This document shows, piece after piece, positions 9,142-17,755 of a stretch of DNA of 64,000 nucleotides. Below the pieces are notes generated by a model, which saw nothing but the letters and a program-made list of their open reading frames with translations, had not been told where the DNA came from and made no database searches. The translations under genes were made by a program, and so were the position numbers. The stretch comes from Methyloceanibacter sp. wino2. GTDB lineage: Bacteria; Pseudomonadota; Alphaproteobacteria; Rhizobiales; Methyloligellaceae. Location of the stretch: NCBI RefSeq assembly GCF_003071365.1, contig NZ_CP028960.1:3020501-3084500 (forward strand), written 5' to 3'. The stretch's first letter is position 1; each line of letters opens with the position of its first letter.

Positions 9142-11655
9142 CTACCATCTTGCCTTCATGGTTGCGAAGGCCTGGGTGGGGGCGCCGTACGAGATATTGT
9201 TGTTGTTGTGTGACGAGATCCAGTACTCCGTGTTGAACATGTTCTCGACATTGACCTGCGCGGACCAGTGCTCGTTGAGGTCGTAGTAGACGGCGCCGTC
9301 GACGCGGGTGTAGCCGGGCACCTTGACCGCATTGTCCGCTTCGGCGAACCAACCGGCCTGATGGATGACACCAAGGCCAAAGCCCCATTTCTCCGTGAGC
9401 TGATATTTGTTCCATAGGGAGAAGGTGTCGACGGGCACGGACTCGACGGAGTTTCCGACCAATGCCACGTCGTCACCCGCATAGAGTATTTCCGATTCCG
9501 TATGCGCATAGCCGCCGAACACTTGCCACTTGTCCGTCACGTAACCGCTGATCTCGATCTCCTGGCCGCGTGTCCGGGTGAGACCGCGCGCAAACGTGTC
9601 GGGGCCGATGGTAACGGCCTGATTGTCGCGATCGAGCTGGTAGATCGCGCCTTGCAGCAGCAGGCGCGGCTGGATGGTCCACTTGAAGCCCGTCTCGTAG
9701 TTCTCGAAGGTTTCGGGCTCGAGTTCGGAAGCCGTGACGCTGAGCGCGCCGAAATTGTCGCCGTTGGCGGGCAGGAACGATCGCGCGTAGCTCGCGTAGA
9801 GATGGAAGTTCTCCCAAGGCTTGAGAACGCCGCCCACGCGCGGCGACCACTCGTCGTCGACCCGCGACGTCCGGAAGTCGTTGAGCCCATCCTCGAAGCT
9901 CACATCGAAACGGTCGAAGCGAATGCCGCCGATCAACTCGAAATAGCGTGTGATCTCGAACTGGTCCTGGATGAAGGCGCTCGTGGTGTCGAGATCGGTG
10001 AAGCGGCGCCGGTTCGGGATGTCGTAGCGCGTCCTCTTGAAGATCGTCGGGTTCGCTGCCGGCACGTTGACCGTGAAGATGTCGGAACCCGGAGAACCGA
10101 AGACCGGCAGATTGCGGAATGCGTCGTTGCTTTGGACGCCGAACTCAAAACCGCCCACCAATGTGTGCCGGAAGTGCTCTCCATGCGCGAACGAGTAGGA
10201 GAAGTCGGTCTGATTCACGAAGTTCTGTCGGGCTTCGGAGTTCTGATAGCCGTTGAGTTCGACGAGGCCCGGACCCGGTCCGTTGACCGGCGATGATGCG
10301 AAGATGTTCTGGTAGAGCTTGTCGTAGTCGGCGAAGAAGGTGTGGTTACGCATCTGCACGCCGCCCTTGGTCTCGTGCTCCAGCGTTGCCGTTGCCACGT
10401 GGCCGTCGAAGTTCGTGAAGCTCGCATTCGGCTGACCGAAATAGGTCTCAATGGGGTACTCGAACGGCACGCCAGCGATCGAAGGCCCGCCACGATCGAC
10501 ATTCTGATCGTGCGTCTTGTATTCGTAGCTGAAATGCAGGGTCGTGCGCTCCCCGAGCTTGAAGCCCAAGGTCGGATTGATGCCGTAGCGCTCCAGCCAG
10601 GAGAAATCGCGGAACGTCTCGGAATCCTCGTACATGGCGTTCAGGCGGAACGCGGCGTTCGGAGAGATCGCCTGACCGACATCCGCCGTGCCGCGGGCGC
10701 GGCCCCAGCTTCCGAGCTGGAGGGTGGCTTCGTAGATGGGAATGCCGTCGGCGCGCTTCGTCACGCGATTGATGACGCCGCCGCCGCCGCCCCGGCCGAA
10801 GATCATGGCGTTGGGACCCTTGAGCACTTCGATGGTCTGGACGTTGTACAGATCGCGGAAGGTCTCGATGTCGTCACGCACCCCGTCCACGAAGAAATCG
10901 GCCGTCGTCTCCTGGCCGCGGAACGTGAGCTGGTCCCGGTGTCCCTCGCCCTGCTGGACGGCGATGCCGGGAACGTAGAGGAGGGCCTGGCCGAGCGTGT
11001 TGGCCCCCTGGTCCTCGGCGAGCTCCTCCGGGATGATGGAGACGGTTCCGGGGATGTTCATGATCAGCGTATTGGTCTTCGTCGCCGAGGACGTACCGGA
11101 AGCGAAGTAGCCGTCGACGCCGGACGAGCCGCGATTGAGCGTGTCGCCATCGACGGGAAGATCGAAGATTGCCTCCTCGATGGCTTCCTGCGAGGCGAAG
11201 TCGCCATCTGCGGTTGACGAAGGCGCTGCGGTGGTTGATGGCGCCGGCTGTGCGGTGCCGGCTCGCCTGCGCGGCTCGGGGCGGGAGTAGGGAGTGGGGT
11301 TCGGCTCAGGCTCTGCGGCTACCGCCGTTGCAGCCGGCTCGGGATCTGCTTGCTGCTCGATCACCACCGGCGGCACGGAAGTCTCGATGGCGGACGCGTC
11401 CGTAGCCCCGTCCGGTGTGCTCTCCGGATCCGGACCGGCAGCGCCTGCGCCGGCTTCGCTGTTGGTGCCGGCCGTGGTGGATATCTCCGCATTTCCTTCC
11501 GCTGCCCCGGCGGCACCTTCTTGGGCTCGCACCATCTCGCCTGGAAGGAGCATGAACGCCGCGGACGCGGAAAGCGCCAGGAGCCTTGATTTGGATACGG
11601 AAAGATAGCTTGGGACGCGCACAGGTGTCGCGGCGCCGCTGTCACGGAGTTCCAT
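9142..11655 (-). CDS. TonB-dependent siderophore receptor with long N-terminal extension
   Basis: About 837 residues. Outer-membrane 22-strand receptor for ferric siderophores of the Fiu/catecholate type. The plug holds GPNAMIFGRGGGGGVINRVT, and the barrel ends in MKARW with the usual C-terminal aromatic. Between the signal peptide (about 1-45) and plug lies a roughly 110-residue acidic, Pro/Ala-rich linker. It contains a TonB-box-like VPPVVIEQQ followed by RPEPRRRAG. ATG at 11655 was chosen because GAGGGG precedes it at good spacing; the frame stays open to 11781 but that part looks non-coding. Convergent with the serine hydrolase. Iron regulation is likely but not proven. Confidence 0.9.
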   Translation of the reverse strand: MELRDSGAATPVRVPSYLSVSKSRLLALSASAAFMLLPGEMVRAQEGAAGAAEGNAEISTTAGTNSEAGAGAAGPDPESTPDGATDASAIETSVPPVVIEQQADPEPAATAVAAEPEPNPTPYSRPEPRRRAGTAQPAPSTTAAPSSTADGDFASQEAIEEAIFDLPVDGDTLNRGSSGVDGYFASGTSSATKTNTLIMNIPGTVSIIPEELAEDQGANTLGQALLYVPGIAVQQGEGHRDQLTFRGQETTADFFVDGVRDDIETFRDLYNVQTIEVLKGPNAMIFGRGGGGGVINRVTKRADGIPIYEATLQLGSWGRARGTADVGQAISPNAAFRLNAMYEDSETFRDFSWLERYGINPTLGFKLGERTTLHFSYEYKTHDQNVDRGGPSIAGVPFEYPIETYFGQPNASFTNFDGHVATATLEHETKGGVQMRNHTFFADYDKLYQNIFASSPVNGPGPGLVELNGYQNSEARQNFVNQTDFSYSFAHGEHFRHTLVGGFEFGVQSNDAFRNLPVFGSPGSDIFTVNVPAANPTIFKRTRYDIPNRRRFTDLDTTSAFIQDQFEITRYFELIGGIRFDRFDVSFEDGLNDFRTSRVDDEWSPRVGGVLKPWENFHLYASYARSFLPANGDNFGALSVTASELEPETFENYETGFKWTIQPRLLLQGAIYQLDRDNQAVTIGPDTFARGLTRTRGQEIEISGYVTDKWQVFGGYAHTESEILYAGDDVALVGNSVESVPVDTFSLWNKYQLTEKWGFGLGVIHQAGWFAEADNAVKVPGYTRVDGAVYYDLNEHWSAQVNVENMFNTEYWISSHNNNNISYGAPTQAFATMKARW

Positions 11656-12061
11656 GATAATCCCCTCAGTCTGACATACCCCCGAGGGTGCGCTCCGTCT
11701 GACGCGGAACTCTTCCCCCAGCCGCGCTGGTCGCACGGCCGGCCCAGCATAGCCGTACTCGCAGGTACGCATGGAGTGCATTGTTCTAAAGGTTCGACAT
11801 GCATGTCATGCATGTTGGAGATCGATCGGCGCCGGCTCACGTTTGGTCATAGGGCTGGCGCCTCATGCGTCCGGAAGACAGATGATGTTTGCGTCGTGCC
11901 CCCGGGGGCCGTTTCCCGCGCCTTCACCCGGCGCGGCGGATCAACGCAGGGGCGGTTCTGTACTGCCCTCCGGATGCGTTAAGCTGTTCGCGGCATTAGC
12001 GAAAGGACGCAAGCAGAAGGGGACTCTTGAAAGGAACACGCAAACGTAAGGAGCACGCCGA
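11656..12061. other. 406-nt intergenic region between divergent TonB receptor and MscS genes
   Basis: No gene seen. It must hold promoters for both neighbours. A tandem ATGCATG motif lies at 11797-11815 (ACATGCATGT followed by CATGCATGT). A TTCTAAA at 11784-11790 resembles one half of an Irr/ICE-type iron element, but the other half is not recognisable. A good ribosome site (TAAGGAG, about 12048-12054) precedes the MscS ATG. Confidence 0.5.
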
Positions 12062-13186
12062 ATGAACGATGACCTTGCCATCGACACCTATGCGCGGCTG
12101 CGCTCCATTACCGGAAACGGGGAACTTTCCATCCTGCTCCTGCTCGCGGGCGCTGTCGCGATCGCCGTAGCATTGCATGCCGTGGCGATGTTTGTGCTCC
12201 GCCGCCTGATCAAGCGCGACAGCATTGCGAGTTCGATTCTCAAGCGGATCAGTGGCCCGACGCGCCTTGCGATGGTGCTCTTGGCGTTAGTCCTGGCGCT
12301 GCCGGCTGCGGAGTTCAACGCCGAGTTCGCGGAGGCTACACGGCAGGTCTTGAAGGTCGGGGTCGTGGTGCTGCTCGGCTGGAGCGCGGCCATCGCCATC
12401 AACGCCACGGCCAGGCGTGTTGCCCGTCGCCACGACATCGGCGTCGAGGACAATCTCACGGCCCGTCGCATCCATACGCAGATCAATATCCTGCGGCGAA
12501 CTTCGCTCGTCGGCGTGTTCCTGCTGACACTCGGCACGAGCCTCATGATCTTTCCTGCTGTGCGTTCGTTCGGCGTCAGTCTGTTCGCGTCCGCGGGCGT
12601 CGCAGGCCTCGTGCTCGGCTTTGCCGCCCGGCCGATCCTCACCAATCTGATCGCCGGGATGCAGATCGCGCTTACCCAGCCGATCCGTATCGACGACGTA
12701 CTCATCGTCGAAGGAGAATGGGGGTGGGTCGAGGAAATCACCACGACTTATGTGGTGATCCGCATCTGGGATCAGCGCCGGCTGATCGTGCCGCTGTCCC
12801 GCTTCATCGAGCAGCCTTTCGAGAACTGGACGCGGGAGAGCGCGGCCATCCTCGGCGTTGTGCTTTGGCATCTCGACTACCGCGCCCCCATCGCCGAGAT
12901 GCGCACGAAACTCGAAGAGCTGCTCTATGCGAACAAGCTGTGGGACGGGAAGGTTTCGAACCTTCAGGTCGTCGAGTCCGGCGTCTCGACCATCACCGTG
13001 CGGGCCTTGATGAGCGCCCGGAACTCGCCGACCGCCTGGGACCTCCGCTGTGAGATTCGCGAGCAGATGCTGGAGTGGTTGCGCGCCGAGCATCCGGAGG
13101 CGCTTCCACGCATCCGTGCCCTCATGGATGAGCCGCGGCCGGGGGCCGGGCGCGGGGCCGCGCTGGAGGACGTGCTGTCGTCCTAG
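12062..13186 (+). CDS. MscS-family mechanosensitive channel
   Basis: 374 residues. Three to four N-terminal membrane helices (about 22-45, 60-80, 95-115, 140-160) precede the pore helix SLFASAGVAGLVLGFAARPI. The MscS beta domain follows (VEGEWGWVEEITTTYVVIR...VPLSRFIEQPFENWTR) with a C-terminal alpha/beta vestibule. The family opens under membrane tension to release solutes after hypo-osmotic shock. The block IWDQRRLIVPLS is typical of the large-pore YbdG/MscM-like branch. Start ATG at 12062. Neighbours give no specific functional hint. Confidence 0.9.
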   Translation: MNDDLAIDTYARLRSITGNGELSILLLLAGAVAIAVALHAVAMFVLRRLIKRDSIASSILKRISGPTRLAMVLLALVLALPAAEFNAEFAEATRQVLKVGVVVLLGWSAAIAINATARRVARRHDIGVEDNLTARRIHTQINILRRTSLVGVFLLTLGTSLMIFPAVRSFGVSLFASAGVAGLVLGFAARPILTNLIAGMQIALTQPIRIDDVLIVEGEWGWVEEITTTYVVIRIWDQRRLIVPLSRFIEQPFENWTRESAAILGVVLWHLDYRAPIAEMRTKLEELLYANKLWDGKVSNLQVVESGVSTITVRALMSARNSPTAWDLRCEIREQMLEWLRAEHPEALPRIRALMDEPRPGAGRGAALEDVLSS

Positions 13187-13434
13187 GGGTCCTCCGGAAA
13201 GGGGCTTCTCCCCAATAGGAGCCGCCGGCTCGTGCCCTCGGGTGGCATTTGGACCGGGCTCAGGGGGGGCACGGGCAACTTGGCAATTTTCTATGCCACA
13301 TCTTCACGCCAGACTTGCCGCACATGGGCTGGTCATTGGGTAGATATTTTGTCGCGGAGAAGCCTATGATGAATCAAGGGATTGGTTAATCGAGTCCGAA
13401 CAACGGGCCGTTGACTATGTTGGGGGGCGCTGAC

Positions 13435-14115
13435 GTGACTTTTCGCGTCATCATAAGCGCGTTTGCGTTGGCCTTGTTCCTTCTGGGAACGGGCGGCGCA
13501 AGTGTGGACACTACGGACGGACCGGGGGCTTCCGACGCCGCCGTTTTTGCCGTGGCCGAATTGGCCGCCCCCGAAGAGAATTCCCTTGAAGACGCGCTGG
13601 CGCTGCTATCGAGCAGCAGCCAGGCCTCCGACAACGACAACGAGACCGAAGAGCTTTGCGCCGTCGGCACCGTGGCGCGGTGCTCCAACCAGGAGATGCG
13701 TCCTGGACGGACGCTCGCGCATCGTTGGCATCCGCATAACGCCGGGGCTCCTCCCGTTCCGCCTCCACAGGACCGGGCCGGAATTCGATGGACCGTGGCC
13801 GGACTCACGGACCTCCATGTACGGGCCAAAGCGCTGGGCAGGCGTATCGGGTCCGACGCCAAGCTATCGCTAGAGCCGCTCCTCAGCGCTCATCCCACTG
13901 CCTCTCTTCTTCCAAGCGCTCCCTCGATCCGGAGTGCGGCGGCCCAAGACGCCAGTCGGCGCCGGTCTCCGCCCAAGCATCTCTTCCTCTCAAGCTCCGA
14001 CAGTCTTTCGCGGCCGCTCGCGCGCGCTTTTGCGTGCGCTTCCGAGCGCCAATGTCATCTCGTGCGCGTCAGCACGCCATTTTCAATGAAGTTAGAACGG
14101 TGGGGGACATCATGA
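13435..14115 (+). CDS. Doubtful small secreted protein upstream of the second TonB receptor
   Basis: 226-codon frame from GTG at 13435, preceded by GGGGGGC at 7 nt. The first about 25 residues (VTFRVIISAFALALFLLGTG) look like a signal peptide. The next about 70 are acidic, with a Ser/Asn/Glu-rich stretch and two Cys. From about residue 95 on, the composition (Pro, Arg, Ser, His) looks less like a protein. The TGA overlaps the receptor ATG (ATGA), which could be coupling or chance. No family is recognised. Possible alternatives are a shorter real gene, a decayed one, or an untranslated leader. Confidence 0.35.
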   Translation: MTFRVIISAFALALFLLGTGGASVDTTDGPGASDAAVFAVAELAAPEENSLEDALALLSSSSQASDNDNETEELCAVGTVARCSNQEMRPGRTLAHRWHPHNAGAPPVPPPQDRAGIRWTVAGLTDLHVRAKALGRRIGSDAKLSLEPLLSAHPTASLLPSAPSIRSAAAQDASRRRSPPKHLFLSSSDSLSRPLARAFACASERQCHLVRVSTPFSMKLERWGTS

Positions 14116-16883
14116 CACTTCGTACTTTGCTGAAGGGGCTCGCGGTTGTCGCGGTCATGTGGGGATCGGGTACGGCATTCGCCCAGACGGACGGAGGGGA
14201 CAGTGGTTCGTCCTCTGAAGCCGCCGCGTCGTCGAACGGCGACACGTCGGGAACGCCTGCGACGTCCACGGCAGAGCCGACGGGTGCTGAAACTGCAGAC
14301 GATGCTCAAGCAGCGGGGGGCGCCACCGAAAGCGCCGACGGCGAGGTTGGCGAAGAGGTGCCTGCCATCGAAGTGGTGCAGCCGAAGCCGAAGCCGGTTG
14401 AAGCGCCCGAGTCCGTTCCCAAATCGACGCCCCGGCCTGTCGCGCGCCGCGCGCCGCCGCCGGCAGCCCCTGCCGCAGCGCCCCGCCGCGCGCCTCCCGC
14501 TCCGGTCGCCGAGCAGACCTTCACGGATCGGATCGCGCCGATCGGGGCCGAGACGGATGGCAGCGTGATGACGTCGAACACCGGCGTTCCCATGTCGCCG
14601 GTACCCGGCGCCGACCTGCCGCTCGCGAAAGTGCCCGGCGGTGTCACGATCCTGACGGGCAGCGACTTCGCCCGTGAGGGGTATGTCGACACCTTCCAGG
14701 AGATCCTTCAGCAGCGTGTCCCTGGTGTCATCATCGGCGACCTCCAGGGCAACGAGTTCCAGACCAACATCCAATATCGGGGTTTCGAGGTCTCGCCCGT
14801 GAACGGCGTGCCCCAGGGCCTGGCGGTGTACCAGAACGGCGTTCGCATCAACGAATCCTTCGGCGACAATGTGAACTGGGACTTCCTGCCGGAAATCGCC
14901 ATCGGGGATGTCGCCGTAGTCAGCGGCAATCCGGTCTACGGCCTGAACGCTCTCGGTGGTGCCATCGTCGTCAACATGAAGAACGGTTTCACCTATCAGG
15001 GCGGCGAGGCGATCTTCTCCGCAGGCTCGTTCGGGCGCATGGAGGGTGACGTCCAGGCCGGTCTGAAGAGTGGGAACTGGGGCGTCTATTTCGGCGGTGA
15101 GCGCATCACCGACAACGGCTATCGCGATTTCTCCGAGTCCGAGATCCGCCGCATGTATCTCGACCTCGGCTACCGCAACGATGTCTTCGACGTGCACGCA
15201 AGCTTGACGGGTGCGGACAACTTCGTGGGTGTCACGGCTTCCGTGCCGATTCAGCTTCTCAACCTCGATCGCGAGCGGACGTTCACGTCGCCGCAAACGA
15301 CGAAGAACGAGATGCTGATGCCGTCCTTGAACGCGACGGCGAAACTCAACGAGACGACAGCCCTGACCGGTGTCGCGTATTACCGCTACTTTAAGCAGAG
15401 CCATGACGACGGCAATATCTCGGAGGCCGCGGAATGCGAAGGCGACGAGGCCATCGAGCGGTTCCTGTGTATCGAGGACGAGCTGGCGCTCGACCAGACG
15501 GGCAACCCAATCGTGTTCGACGATCTGCGCATGCCCATCGGCTCGATCGACCGTACCGGTCAGACAGCGGACAGCTGGGGCGGCTCGCTCCAGATGGTGA
15601 ATACCGACGACCTGTTCAACCGTCAGAATCAGTTCCTGATCGGCGCGAGCTACGACAAGGGTGACGTTACCTACGGCGCATCGAGCGAGCTCGGTTTCTT
15701 CAAGCCGCGCTTCGTCGTCGAGGGCAACGGGCTTGTTCTGTCCGCTCCCACCGAAGTCGAGTTCAAGGAACTCGGCACGGAGAACGAATATGTCGGGCTC
15801 TATTTCTCCGACACGTTCAACGTCACGGAGAAACTGGCGGTCACGGCCGGTGGCCGCTGGAACTATGCCCAGATCGAGATCAAGGATCTGAGCGGCAATG
15901 CGCCCGAGCTGGACGGAACCAGCGAGTTTAGCCGCTTCAACCCGGCTATCGGCGCCACCTACCAGCTCAACGACGATCTGTCGCTCTACGGCGGTTACTC
16001 GGAAGCGAACCGTGCTCCGGTGGCGTCCGAGCTCGCTTGCTCGGATCCGAACAACCCTTGTCTGATCGAGAGCTTCCTTGTCGCCGATCCGCCTCTGGAC
16101 CAGGTTGTGTCGCACACGTGGGAGTTTGGTATCCGTGGCGAGCACAAGAGAGGCCGTGAGGCTCTGCAATGGAGCGCGGGCCTGTTCAGGACCCTCAACA
16201 CGGATGACATCATCACCGTGTACTCGCCGATCGCGGGACGCGGCGTGTTCGAGAATGGCGGCGATACGCTGCGCCAAGGCATCGAGGCCAGCATCGCCTA
16301 CACCAACGAACGCCTGTTCACCTATGCGAACTATGCCTTCATCGACGCGACCTATGACAGCCCGCTGGAACTCGCAGCGCCGGACAATCCGCGTGCGGGT
16401 GAATGCGTGGAGCGCGGCGGTGGCGGCGACGACGAGGACGGCGAAGAAGGCGAGGAAGAAGAAATCCGCTGTATCAACGTCCGTCCCGGGGATCGTATTC
16501 CGGGCATCCCGCAGCACCGGTTCAAGGCCGGCGCCGACTACTGGATCACACCGAAGTGGAAATTCGGCGGCGATCTGCTTGCGGTCAGCAATCAGTACTT
16601 CTTCCAGGACGACTCGAACCTGAACGAGCCTCTGGGCGGGTACTGGACCGTGAATCTCCATACCAGCTACGACATCACGCCGCGCATCCAGATCTTCGGC
16701 CTCGTGAACAACGTGTTCGACGAGGAGTACGGCGTGTTCGGCACGTTCTTCAATCTGGAGGCGGGCAACTCGGCGGCAGGGGCGGATCCCCAGCTGGGCG
16801 ACGAGTTCTTCTCCAACTCGCGCACGATCACACCCGGGCCTCCGACGGTCGCCTATGGTGGCGTGAAGGTGAAGTTCTGGTAG
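14112..16883 (+). CDS. TonB-dependent receptor with Pro/Ala-rich N-terminal extension and acidic loop
   Basis: About 923 residues. Signal peptide (GLAVVAVMWGSGTAFAQ) ends near residue 24. A 120-residue low-complexity extension holds a TonB-box-like VPAIEVVQP and a [12 protein letters not shown] region. The plug has GGVTILTGSDFAREGYVDTF and GNPVYGLNALGGAIVVNMK; the barrel ends in VKVKFW with terminal aromatic. A loop bracketed by C765 and C787 contains eleven Asp/Glu. The substrate is unknown; haem, siderophore or other metal complexes are all possible. ATG at 14112 with GGTGGGGGA ahead was chosen over longer frames. A strong terminator follows the stop. Confidence 0.9.
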   Translation: MTLRTLLKGLAVVAVMWGSGTAFAQTDGGDSGSSSEAAASSNGDTSGTPATSTAEPTGAETADDAQAAGGATESADGEVGEEVPAIEVVQPKPKPVEAPESVPKSTPRPVARRAPPPAAPAAAPRRAPPAPVAEQTFTDRIAPIGAETDGSVMTSNTGVPMSPVPGADLPLAKVPGGVTILTGSDFAREGYVDTFQEILQQRVPGVIIGDLQGNEFQTNIQYRGFEVSPVNGVPQGLAVYQNGVRINESFGDNVNWDFLPEIAIGDVAVVSGNPVYGLNALGGAIVVNMKNGFTYQGGEAIFSAGSFGRMEGDVQAGLKSGNWGVYFGGERITDNGYRDFSESEIRRMYLDLGYRNDVFDVHASLTGADNFVGVTASVPIQLLNLDRERTFTSPQTTKNEMLMPSLNATAKLNETTALTGVAYYRYFKQSHDDGNISEAAECEGDEAIERFLCIEDELALDQTGNPIVFDDLRMPIGSIDRTGQTADSWGGSLQMVNTDDLFNRQNQFLIGASYDKGDVTYGASSELGFFKPRFVVEGNGLVLSAPTEVEFKELGTENEYVGLYFSDTFNVTEKLAVTAGGRWNYAQIEIKDLSGNAPELDGTSEFSRFNPAIGATYQLNDDLSLYGGYSEANRAPVASELACSDPNNPCLIESFLVADPPLDQVVSHTWEFGIRGEHKRGREALQWSAGLFRTLNTDDIITVYSPIAGRGVFENGGDTLRQGIEASIAYTNERLFTYANYAFIDATYDSPLELAAPDNPRAGECVERGGGGDDEDGEEGEEEEIRCINVRPGDRIPGIPQHRFKAGADYWITPKWKFGGDLLAVSNQYFFQDDSNLNEPLGGYWTVNLHTSYDITPRIQIFGLVNNVFDEEYGVFGTFFNLEAGNSAAGADPQLGDEFFSNSRTITPGPPTVAYGGVKVKFW

Positions 16884-16908
16884 AGGCTTCTCCCGCACTC
16901 AGCAGATA

Positions 16909-16955
16909 GTCCGGTGTCCGCTCGATATTTCGAGCGGGCATCGGACGCCTTTTTT
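16909..16955 (+). terminator. Rho-independent terminator after TonB receptor
   Basis: A 17-bp stem (16909-16925 with 16930-16946, two G-T wobbles) with a 4-nt loop is followed by a T run at 16950-16955. It lies 26 nt after the receptor stop. Confidence 0.88.
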
Positions 16956-16960
16956 GAACG

Positions 16961-17644
16961 CTAGATGCTCGCTGCATCCGCCGCGATGATCCGATCGGCC
17001 AAGTTGACCATGGTCGCGGCCGAAATTTCAGGCCGCCTGAAGAGCGGGTTGTAGGGGGCGCCGGTACGGTCGAGATAGGCCGCCTGCATGCCGGCGCTGA
17101 GGGCGCCATGGGTGTCCCAGTCATGCGCAGCGATCAGGCGTAAATCGCCGATGGGGCGATCGAGACGCGCGGCGGCGAATTCGTAGACCTTGGCGTCCGG
17201 CTTGAAGCTGCCGGTTTCCTCGACCGAGAGTGCGACATCGAAATTCCCGCCGAGGCCGGAATTGGCAATCTGCTTGGTCACGAGATTGAGCGAGGAATTC
17301 GAAAACGCGACCGTGCGGTAGCCGTGGTCGCGCAAGACCTCCACGGCGGGCCTAACGTCGTCATGCGGGGCAAGGCTCGCGAAGCTGTCGAGGATGTCGC
17401 CGCGGTCTTCGCCGGACAGTGTGCGGCCGTGAAGCGAAGCAAGCCTGTCCAGCGTCAGTCCGGCTAGTTCCGCGAAACCTGTCTTCACGCCCGTGAGCGC
17501 GCAGACGGTGGAGGCGTGCAGCAGCATGGCAAACCATGTGGAGGCGACGGTAGCGTCTCCGAGCGCGCGTTCGAATTTCGGCCTGAGGGGCGCAAGATCG
17601 AGAACCGTCTCGTTGATGTCGAACAGGATGGTGTCGCGTGCCAC
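16961..17644 (-). CDS. Haloacid dehalogenase type II (HAD superfamily)
   Basis: 227 residues. HAD motif I is FDINETVLDL with the nucleophile D9. Motif II is AFSNSS, motif III the lysine in GSFKPDAKVY, motif IV AAHDWDTHGALSAG. The (S)-2-haloacid dehalogenase branch removes halide by an aspartyl ester intermediate, but sequence alone does not fix the substrate. GTG at 17644 is preferred because GGAGG lies 6 nt upstream; the frame is open to an ATG at 17665, but that start would place the GGAGG inside the gene. It lies 90 nt downstream of a secreted gene on the same strand. Confidence 0.85.
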   Translation of the reverse strand: MARDTILFDINETVLDLAPLRPKFERALGDATVASTWFAMLLHASTVCALTGVKTGFAELAGLTLDRLASLHGRTLSGEDRGDILDSFASLAPHDDVRPAVEVLRDHGYRTVAFSNSSLNLVTKQIANSGLGGNFDVALSVEETGSFKPDAKVYEFAAARLDRPIGDLRLIAAHDWDTHGALSAGMQAAYLDRTGAPYNPLFRRPEISAATMVNLADRIIAADAASI

Positions 17645-17755
17645 GTGCAGCCTCCAACGCGCCAAAGATCATCGTTTCCCAGTTGGTGTCTTTACACCAT
17701 GCGGCAGACACGGACGTCACTTTCAGGGGAAGGGGCCAAGTACCCTAGCTGCGCC

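Noticed and set aside
11784-11790. Irr/ICE iron-response box
   Set aside because: Only one TTCTAAA half is present; the opposite half does not match, so it is not listed as a site.
13386-13862. Minus-strand frame of 158 codons
   Set aside because: Opposite the doubtful secreted ORF; no ribosome site and no protein-like composition.
14055-16898. Minus-strand frame of 947 codons
   Set aside because: Lies fully opposite the second TonB receptor; its length reflects GC-rich codon bias. The receptor has signal peptide, plug and barrel.
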